From assembly GCA_964636665.1 (NCBI GenBank), contig CAZWVT010000038.1, forward strand, positions 1-19,135: a DNA stretch of 19,135 bases, read 5' to 3'. Shown here piece by piece: positions 14,264 to 19,135 of this stretch (its first letter is position 1; each line of letters begins with the position of its first letter). The translations under genes and the position numbers were made by a program. Below the pieces are notes generated by a model, which was not told where the DNA came from, did not search any database, and saw only the letters and a program-made list of their open reading frames with translations. The DNA is from JAAYLC01 sp964636665 (GTDB lineage Bacteria; Bacteroidota; Bacteroidia; Flavobacteriales; Flavobacteriaceae).

Positions 14264-14325
14264 AGTCTGTCATGTTTCTATAGGTGCAGCAAAAATAAAA
14301 GCTGCGATATTCAATAAAACAGACT
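14264..14325. repeat. Nested inverted repeats between divergent genes
   Basis: Outer arms AGTCTGT (14264-14270) and ACAGACT (14319-14325); inner arms GCAGC (14286-14290) and GCTGC (14301-14305) around a 10-nt A-rich loop. A T run follows the right outer arm (14325-14331). It lies between the lipoprotein -7 and the queE promoter, so it may be an operator pair, a cruciform or a small structured transcript. Confidence 0.5.
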
Positions 14326-14345
14326 TTTTTATTTGGAAGATATTC

Positions 14346-14379
14346 TTTGAAATAATGTCTTTTTAAAAATGTATTTTTG
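14346..14379 (+). promoter_or_regulatory. Predicted queE promoter
   Basis: TTTG (14346-14349), a 22-nt spacer, then TATTTTTG (14372-14379), ending 4 nt before the ATG at 14384. The transcript would be leaderless or nearly so, and the upstream ATG at 14369 would lie within the promoter. Confidence 0.6.
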
Positions 14380-14383
14380 CACT

Positions 14384-15022
14384 ATGAAAAATGATGTTCA
14401 GGAGGCTGTAAATTTAGGGATTTCTCTTCCGATTATGGAGGAGTTTTACACCATTCAAGGAGAAGGTTTTCATTCGGGTTCTGCTGCTTATTTTATCAGA
14501 GTAGGCGGTTGTGACGTGGGATGTCATTGGTGTGATGTGAAGGAAAGTTGGAATGCGTTGCTTCATCCTCCAAAAACAATTGATGAATTATTAAATAACA
14601 CAAGAAATGCTTCAGGAACTTCTCGATTGGTTGTTATTACCGGTGGAGAACCTTTGATGTATGATATGAATCCGCTGACAAAACTGTTGAAAAAAGCAGG
14701 TTTTTCAACCAACATCGAAACTTCGGGTGCCTATAAATTAACCGGTCAGTGGAGTTGGATTTGTCTGTCACCCAAAAAACGCAAACTTCCGACCCAAGAG
14801 ATTTATCAAAAAGCAAATGAATTAAAAATGATTGTCTTCAATAAAGACGATTTTCGTTTTGCCGAAGAACAAGCTGCAAAAGTATCTGAAGAATGCATAT
14901 TGTTCCTCCAGCCGGAATGGAGTAGAAAAGAAAAAATGATTCCGCTAATCGTCGATTATGTAAAAGCAAATCCAAAATGGAGAATTTCTTTGCAAACCCA
15001 TAAATACATAGACGTGCCTTAA
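14384..15022 (+). CDS. queE: 7-carboxy-7-deazaguanine synthase QueE
   Basis: Radical-SAM enzyme that turns 6-carboxy-tetrahydropterin into 7-carboxy-7-deazaguanine on the way to preQ0 and queuosine. 212 residues from ATG 14384. Signatures: EEFYTIQGEGFHSG (19-32), the iron-sulfur cluster motif CDVGCHWC as Cx3Cx2C (C43, C47, C50), the SAM-binding ITGGEPLMY, and SPKKRKLP in place of the SPK of relatives. A start at ATG 14369 would overlap the predicted -7 and add five residues unlike the family, so 14384 is chosen. It converges on the DUF2911 gene with a 2-nt gap. No queC, queD or queF is visible nearby, and no preQ1 riboswitch, which a leaderless mRNA would exclude. Confidence 0.95.
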   Translation: MKNDVQEAVNLGISLPIMEEFYTIQGEGFHSGSAAYFIRVGGCDVGCHWCDVKESWNALLHPPKTIDELLNNTRNASGTSRLVVITGGEPLMYDMNPLTKLLKKAGFSTNIETSGAYKLTGQWSWICLSPKKRKLPTQEIYQKANELKMIVFNKDDFRFAEEQAAKVSEECILFLQPEWSRKEKMIPLIVDYVKANPKWRISLQTHKYIDVP

Positions 15023-15024
15023 AT

Positions 15025-15564
15025 TTATTGAGTGTACATAAAGGGAACTTCCACAAATACATTGTCCCATCCAATGAGCAAATTGACTCCTTTTTCTGTG
15101 TTTTCAAAAATCATTGAGAGGATTTCAATCGGAGCTGCTGCACGATTCGTCGGAACTTTAATCCGCACAATGTCTTTTTCTTTTTTATAACTGAAAGCAC
15201 CCCAAGTATTTGTTTCGGCATTTAGAATAATTGTCCAATGATTTTCATCCGGAATCGTGTAGAGTGTATAAGTTCCTTCGTCGATACAGACATCTCCAAA
15301 GTACATAGATTCATATAAATCAAGTTCAGTTGCCTCATTAGCTCCGGTTCGCCATACCTTTCCGTAGGGAACGAGATTTCCGAAAATCACACGCTCTTTT
15401 TTCTGAGGTCTGCTATAAATTACGCGAGCAACCAGCGGACCATCTTTTGTGCGTCTGGCTACCGCCAAATCCATAGGGGAAACATCCATAGGAGGAAAAG
15501 ACTGCGCATTTCCGATTTGGATTATTGAAAAACAAACGATTAAAAAAAGTAGATTTTGTTTCAT
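15025..15564 (-). CDS. DUF2911 secreted protein
   Basis: A 179-residue exported protein. The Sec signal peptide is MKQNLLFLIVCFSIIQIGNA with a likely signal peptidase I cut after NA (before Q21). The DUF2911 core is clear: VARVIYSRPQKKERVIFGNL, then VPYGKVWRTGANEATELDLY (residues 66-83), GTYTLYTIPDENHWTIILN, and the C-terminal strand-rich part with LLIGWDNVFVEVPF. DUF2911 proteins are common in Bacteroidota and have no assigned function; the fold is probably an all-beta sandwich in the periplasm. The -7 element TATATTTG is at 15656-15649, leaving a leader of about 80 nt. It converges with queE. Confidence 0.93.
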   Translation of the reverse strand: MKQNLLFLIVCFSIIQIGNAQSFPPMDVSPMDLAVARRTKDGPLVARVIYSRPQKKERVIFGNLVPYGKVWRTGANEATELDLYESMYFGDVCIDEGTYTLYTIPDENHWTIILNAETNTWGAFSYKKEKDIVRIKVPTNRAAAPIEILSMIFENTEKGVNLLIGWDNVFVEVPFMYTQ

Positions 15565-15648
15565 TTAAAATAAAATCAAGCGATTGTAATTAATGAGATG
15601 TTTTGGACTTAAAATAGTTTAATTTCAGCTTAAAAAATTTAAGATAAT

Positions 15649-15656
15649 CAAATATA
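15649..15656 (-). promoter_or_regulatory. Predicted -7 element of the DUF2911 gene
   Basis: Minus-strand TATATTTG, a perfect match, 84 nt before the ATG. The only nearby TTG is too close to be a -33 element, so this is a half-site call. Confidence 0.4.
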
Positions 15657-15727
15657 AAAATTGCAACTGCTTTAATAATCTTTTTTAACGGATTTTGTTG
15701 ATAACTTAGGTGTTAAGAGCGTCTGCA

Positions 15728-15760
15728 TTGCCTGAATTCGTTGGATATTTCGTATATTCG
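15728..15760 (+). promoter_or_regulatory. Predicted gyrB promoter
   Basis: TTG (15728-15730), a 22-nt spacer, then TATATTCG (15753-15760), one mismatch from TAnnTTTG, 37 nt before the gyrB ATG. Confidence 0.45.
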
Positions 15761-15797
15761 CATGTTATTTTTTTGATAAAAACTTTTTGAAATATTT

Positions 15798-17738
15798 ATG
15801 AGCGAAGAACAAAAACAATCGAGTTATGGCGCAGACCAGATTCAGGCCTTGGAAGGAATGGAACACGTGCGGATGCGTCCGTCAATGTATATTGGCGATG
15901 TAGGTCCAAGAGGTCTTCATCACCTGGTTTATGAAGTAGTCGATAACTCTATTGACGAAGCCATGGCGGGCTATTGCGATACTATCGAGGTCGTTATAAA
16001 TGAAGATAATTCTATCACAGTTCGAGATAACGGACGCGGTATTCCGGTGGATATCCATAAAAAAGAAGGTGTTTCAGCTTTAGAAGTCGTTATGACAAAG
16101 ATTGGAGCCGGAGGAAAATTTGACAAAGATTCATATAAAGTCTCCGGAGGATTGCACGGTGTCGGGGTTTCCGTAGTGAATGCACTTTCTGAAAAATTGA
16201 TTGCCACAGTTTATAGAGATGGAAAGATTTGGCAGCAAGAATATTCTCGTGGAAAAACAGACTATCAGGTTAAGGTAATCGGAGAAACTGACGATAGAGG
16301 TACTAAAGTTACTTTTAAACCGGATTCCGATATTTTCAAACAAACCATCGAATACAATTATGATACGTTGGCAAGCCGTTTGCGAGAATTGGCTTATTTG
16401 AATAAAGGAATTACCATCAAACTTACCGATAAAAGAGAAACTGATAAAGAAGGTGAATTTGTTTCTGAAGTTTTTCACAGTGAAGAAGGATTAAAAGAAT
16501 TTATCCGATTTTTAGATGGAAATCGTGAGCCTATTATCTCTAACGTAATTGCTATGGAAGGAGAAAAAGGCGATATTCCTGTGGAAGTTGCGATGATTTA
16601 TAACAATTCATTCAACGAAAATCTTCATTCCTATGTAAATAATATTAATACGCACGAAGGTGGAACTCACTTATCCGGTTTTCGAGCGGGATTAACGAGA
16701 ACATTAAAGAAATATGCGGATGCTTCCGGAATGTTGGATAAATTGAAGTTTGATATTGCAGGCGATGATTTTCGCGAAGGGTTAACTGCAATCATTTCCG
16801 TAAAAGTTCAAGAACCTCAATTTGAAGGACAGACCAAAACCAAACTCGGAAACAGAGAAGTTACTGCAGCCGTAAGTCAAGCAGTTTCTGAAATGCTCGA
16901 AAACTATTTGGAAGAGAATCCCAATGATGCCCGCACCATTGTGCAAAAAGTCATTCTTGCTGCACAAGCTCGTCACGCAGCCCGAAAAGCTCGTGAAATG
17001 GTACAGCGAAAAACCGTGATGAGTGGTGGTGGGCTTCCGGGAAAACTGTCTGATTGTTCTGAACAAGATCCGGCAAAATGTGAAGTATTTTTAGTGGAGG
17101 GAGATTCTGCGGGTGGAACTGCAAAGCAAGGTCGAGACCGATCTTTTCAAGCAATTTTGCCACTTCGAGGAAAAATATTGAATGTTGAAAAAGCCATGCA
17201 GCACAAAGTGTTTGAAAACGAGGAGATTAAGAATATTTATACTGCACTTGGAGTGACAATAGGAACCGAAGAAGACAGCAAAGCATTAAACTTAGAAAAG
17301 CTCCGGTATCACAAAGTGGTTATTATGTGTGATGCGGATGTGGACGGAAGCCATATCGCTACGTTGATTTTGACTTTCTTCTATAGATATATGCGCGAGC
17401 TGGTGGAAGCCGGTCATGTGTATATCGCCACTCCACCACTTTATTTATTAAAGAAAGGAAATAGAAAGATTTATGCGTGGAGCGACAAAGAGCGTGATGA
17501 AATTCTGGAAGAAATGGGTAGTGGAGTTGCAATTCAAAGATATAAAGGGCTTGGAGAAATGAATGCCGAGCAACTTTGGGATACTACAATGAATCCTGAA
17601 AAGAGAACTTTACGACAAGTGACCATAGATAATGGAACAGAAGCAGATCGTATATTCTCAATGCTGATGGGTGATGAAGTGCCACCACGAAGAGAATTTA
17701 TTGAGAAAAATGCTATTTATGCTAATGTCGATGCATAA
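15798..17738 (+). CDS. gyrB: DNA gyrase subunit B
   Basis: ATPase and TOPRIM subunit of the type II topoisomerase that introduces negative supercoils; it works as A2B2 with GyrA. 646 residues, the short form without the E. coli-type insert. The GHKL ATPase has YEVVDNSIDEA (E46, N50), RDNGRGIPVD (D77-G81) and GGLHGVGVSVVNALS. The transducer follows. The TOPRIM domain has EVFLVEGDSAGGTAKQGRDR (E434) and MCDADVDGSHIATLILTFF (D512, D514, D516, metal ligands). The tail QRYKGLGEMNAEQLWDTTM then PEKRTLRQV contacts GyrA. ParE is the alternative, but the EGDSAGG-KQGRDR--QA-LPLRGKILNVEKA form and the RYKGLGEMN-EQLW tail fit GyrB. A hairpin terminator follows at 17761. Confidence 0.97.
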   Translation: MSEEQKQSSYGADQIQALEGMEHVRMRPSMYIGDVGPRGLHHLVYEVVDNSIDEAMAGYCDTIEVVINEDNSITVRDNGRGIPVDIHKKEGVSALEVVMTKIGAGGKFDKDSYKVSGGLHGVGVSVVNALSEKLIATVYRDGKIWQQEYSRGKTDYQVKVIGETDDRGTKVTFKPDSDIFKQTIEYNYDTLASRLRELAYLNKGITIKLTDKRETDKEGEFVSEVFHSEEGLKEFIRFLDGNREPIISNVIAMEGEKGDIPVEVAMIYNNSFNENLHSYVNNINTHEGGTHLSGFRAGLTRTLKKYADASGMLDKLKFDIAGDDFREGLTAIISVKVQEPQFEGQTKTKLGNREVTAAVSQAVSEMLENYLEENPNDARTIVQKVILAAQARHAARKAREMVQRKTVMSGGGLPGKLSDCSEQDPAKCEVFLVEGDSAGGTAKQGRDRSFQAILPLRGKILNVEKAMQHKVFENEEIKNIYTALGVTIGTEEDSKALNLEKLRYHKVVIMCDADVDGSHIATLILTFFYRYMRELVEAGHVYIATPPLYLLKKGNRKIYAWSDKERDEILEEMGSGVAIQRYKGLGEMNAEQLWDTTMNPEKRTLRQVTIDNGTEADRIFSMLMGDEVPPRREFIEKNAIYANVDA

Positions 17739-17760
17739 AAAAAATAAAATTTTAAAAAAT

Positions 17761-17794
17761 AAGGGTGAAGGCAGTATTGTTTTTGCCCTTTTTT
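17761..17794 (+). terminator. Probable gyrB terminator
   Basis: AAGGG (17761-17765) pairs with CCCTT (17786-17790), extended by a T-G wobble, and is followed by a run of six T from 17789. The stem is short and the loop long, so this is moderate evidence, but the position 22 nt after the stop is right. Confidence 0.5.
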
Positions 17795-17819
17795 ATTTGT
17801 AATAAAAAGCAAAGTTTAA

Positions 17820-17848
17820 TTGATTTATGATTCAATTATTTACTTTTG
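17820..17848 (+). promoter_or_regulatory. Predicted promoter of the VTT-domain gene
   Basis: TTG (17820-17822), an 18-nt spacer, then a perfect -7 TACTTTTG (17841-17848), with the start expected about 34 nt before the ATG at 17889. Confidence 0.6.
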
Positions 17849-17888
17849 CCGATTGTTATTAATGTACAACTAAAGCGATAATGAAAAA

Positions 17889-18503
17889 ATGAGTGAAATA
17901 CATCACAGAGAAACCAACAAATTGAAGAGAATGCACCTGTACTATAAGCTTACGGGTTTTTACAGTTTTGTTTGGGAAAGTTTAAAAAAAGCAGCATTGC
18001 CAATTTTAGTAGCTGTAGTGGCTTTGGTTCTCATTGATTTATATCTTATTGATTTTTCAAGTGTCTTTATTTATGTAACAGAAAATTACGCTCCTGTATT
18101 GATTTTGTTTGTATTTCTTGTTTCAGAATCACTATTGGGATTGGTGCCGCCGGAAATTTTTATCGCATGGAGTGCTAAAATGCCTCATCCTGTAGTTTAT
18201 CTTTCATTAATTGCTACGATGTCGTATTTGGGAGGCATCATTTCGTATTTTATAGGAAAATGGTTGCTTGCAATTCCAAAAGTATATGATTATATGGAAG
18301 GAAAGATGAAAAAACATCTTGTTCAAATAAGAAAATGGGGTGGTTTTTTAATTGTTGTAGGCGCATTATTGCCTATTCCTTATTCTATGACAAGTATGGC
18401 AGCCGGAATGATTCATTATAGATTTACGAGTTTCCTGCTATTCGGATTGTTGCGATACTTGAGATTTTATTTATACGCCTTGGCTATTTTTAGATTGGTT
18501 TAA
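17889..18503 (+). CDS. VTT-domain (DedA/YqaA-like) membrane protein
   Basis: A 204-residue inner-membrane protein. After a basic N-terminal stretch (1-35) come about five hydrophobic segments: 36-55, 66-90, 102-125, 150-170 and 180-203. Family features of the VTT/SNARE-associated domain are visible: FLVSESLLGLVPPEIFIAW (E80, PPE89), LGGIISYFIGKW, KWGGFLIVVGALLPIPYSMTSMAAGM (the conserved R--G----G---P-P------AG block) and a closing FGLLRYLRFYLY with two arginines. These proteins are linked to lipid scrambling or undecaprenyl-phosphate recycling and to membrane potential; which applies here is unknown. Two very short frames lie in its leader, the second overlapping the start as ATGA. Related entries are sometimes misnamed short-chain dehydrogenase; no Rossmann motif is present. 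Confidence 0.88.
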   Translation: MSEIHHRETNKLKRMHLYYKLTGFYSFVWESLKKAALPILVAVVALVLIDLYLIDFSSVFIYVTENYAPVLILFVFLVSESLLGLVPPEIFIAWSAKMPHPVVYLSLIATMSYLGGIISYFIGKWLLAIPKVYDYMEGKMKKHLVQIRKWGGFLIVVGALLPIPYSMTSMAAGMIHYRFTSFLLFGLLRYLRFYLYALAIFRLV

Positions 18504-18508
18504 TATTC

Positions 18509-18685
18509 TTACCCTTCTGCATTATACAACCATTCTTGTGCACGCTTGATAGCTTCCTTTATAATTCTTTCTTCTGAGTACTCACTTTCCTTACTTAGTT
18601 TTTCTGCTATTTCCTTAGCCTTTTCCTGTACTTCAGGCGTAAGGTCTTTTAAATAAAGCTCCATATTTTTAAATGTCCATTCCAT
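18509..18685 (-). CDS. Small ribbon-helix-helix-like protein (58 aa)
   Basis: A short frame reading MEWTFKNMELYLKDLTPEVQ, then EKAKEIAEKLSKES, EYSEERIIKEAIKRAQEWL and a short end, YNAEG. The layout matches a ribbon-helix-helix unit: a beta strand (MELYLKDL), a first helix (TPEVQEKAKEIAEKL), a turn, and a second helix (SEERIIKEAIKRAQEWL) with the usual 'S---II-EAI-RA' pattern. RHH proteins dimerise and bind DNA through the strand; many are antitoxins or small repressors. No toxin gene lies beside it: the VTT gene ends 5 nt past its stop in convergent orientation, and the upstream gene on the same strand is cut off by a terminator. The start may be ATG 18685 or ATG 18664. No clear promoter was found. 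Confidence 0.65.
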   Translation of the reverse strand: MEWTFKNMELYLKDLTPEVQEKAKEIAEKLSKESEYSEERIIKEAIKRAQEWLYNAEG

Positions 18686-18723
18686 ATCAGAAGATTTTAG
18701 AAAACAATACTAACGGTAAATTT

Positions 18724-18764
18724 AAAAAAGAAAGGATGTCAATACTCAATTATTAACATCCTTT
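18724..18764 (-). terminator. Strong hairpin terminator for the rightmost gene
   Basis: AAAGGATGT (18731-18739) and ACATCCTTT (18756-18764) form a perfect 9-bp stem with a 16-nt loop. Reading on the minus strand, a T-rich tail (complement of 18724-18730) follows at once. The stem starts 24 nt beyond the stop codon at 18788. It may also work weakly in the plus direction. Confidence 0.75.
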
Positions 18765-18787
18765 TAAATTTTCAAGTAAACTGTTTT

Positions 18788-19135
18788 TTACTGAAATGCT
18801 GGGGGAAGAGGAGCAGTTCCGGTGCTGTTTCCACCCATATTGACATTGATATCGGAATGGGATTTTGTAAAGAAATCTCTTCTGAAAATTACAATATTCA
18901 TAAAAATATCTACGTTGGTATTTCCTGTCGAACTTTGAAAATTACTTTGATTTACTTGCCCTTGAATATGCCATGTTCCATTGCTTTCATAAGCATGAAA
19001 TCTAGGGCCTTCGATATGATCATTGGGTGAACCTGAACGCGTACTGTTTAAAAGAACATCCGTATTGGTTGAGCCGGCAACGTAATAATAATATCCTTGA
19101 ACAGCTACAATGTATTTTGAGGTGGGAATCAGCGT
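18788..19135 (-). CDS. Unrecognised protein, C-terminal part
   Basis: The last 115 residues of a protein whose start is beyond the right edge. It is rich in Asn, Ser, Gly and Thr and in short strand-like stretches: YIVAVQGYYYYVAGSTNTDV, then GPRFHAYESNGTWHIQGQVN, VDIFMNIVIFRRDFF, and a proline-rich end, APLPPAFQ. The composition points to an all-beta extracellular or particle-surface protein, such as an adhesin-, fibre- or shell-like module, but I recognise no family and no T9SS sorting domain at the C-terminus. Codon use resembles the neighbours, the frame is uninterrupted for the whole 345 nt, and a strong terminator follows, so it is a real gene. Function unknown. Confidence 0.75.
   Translation of the reverse strand, partial: TLIPTSKYIVAVQGYYYYVAGSTNTDVLLNSTRSGSPNDHIEGPRFHAYESNGTWHIQGQVNQSNFQSSTGNTNVDIFMNIVIFRRDFFTKSHSDINVNMGGNSTGTAPLPPAFQ

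Noticed and set aside
14331..14384. preQ1 riboswitch before queE
   Set aside because: No preQ1 consensus is visible, and the -7 element ends 4 nt before the ATG, leaving no leader.
17889..18503. Short-chain dehydrogenase
   Set aside because: Relatives carry this label, but there is no glycine-rich Rossmann motif or YxxxK; it is an integral membrane VTT protein.
18509..18763. Toxin-antitoxin module
   Set aside because: Only an RHH-like frame is present; no RelE, HigB, VapC or other toxin frame lies on either side.
1..19135. A large undescribed system, mobile element or CRISPR locus
   Set aside because: No transposase, integrase, att-like repeats, spacer arrays or clustered unknown genes. 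The region is mostly conserved housekeeping genes with uniform composition.

Overview
The window reads as chromosomal DNA of a low-GC member of the Bacteroidota, most likely a flavobacterium-like organism. The evidence is a degradative-type HMG-CoA reductase next to a GYDIA-family GHMP kinase, a ribosomal protein THX gene, DUF2911 and CtlX-type proteins, lipoprotein signals, A-rich start regions with no Shine-Dalgarno, and repeated promoter -7 elements of the TAnnTTTG type in front of genes on both strands. I cannot name a genus. No IS element, phage module, CRISPR array, tRNA or rRNA was seen.

Layout. 1-1381 (minus): start of a mevalonate-pathway GHMP kinase, then HMG-CoA reductase, then a 100-N assembly gap, then the first part of ribosomal protein THX. 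The single open frame that runs through the Ns is an artefact. 1569-2303 (plus): two rhodanese-domain genes, one cytosolic and one a lipoprotein. 2393-4106: an unrecognised 121-aa protein, a CtlX-type guanidino-group hydrolase read from a TTG start, and a small two-helix membrane protein preceded by a long inverted repeat. 4252-6033: argS. 6045-9033: beta carbonic anhydrase (minus), a GtrA-like membrane protein (plus), and SMR and NhaA transporters (minus). 9416-11656: an ffh-folD pair. 11653-14214 (minus): DUF1232 protein, AI-2E-type permease, small basic Rho_N/SAP-like protein, and an unrecognised lipoprotein. 14384-15022: queE, convergent with a DUF2911 gene. 15798-17738: gyrB. 17889-18503: a VTT/DedA-like membrane protein. 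18509-19135 (minus): a short ribbon-helix-helix-like protein, a clear terminator, and the C-terminal part of an unrecognised protein.

How the genes fit together. Most are housekeeping genes: translation (argS, THX), protein targeting (ffh), one-carbon metabolism (folD), queuosine or deazapurine synthesis (queE), DNA topology (gyrB) and isoprenoid precursor synthesis (HMG-CoA reductase and GHMP kinase). The rest are envelope and ion or pH homeostasis genes (carbonic anhydrase, NhaA, SMR, AI-2E, VTT, GtrA). I see no multi-gene defence, secretion or biosynthetic system. The points worth a second look are small: nested inverted repeats between divergent promoters, an inverted repeat over a -7 element, probable leaderless transcripts, uncharacterised small proteins, and the misleading gap-spanning frame.
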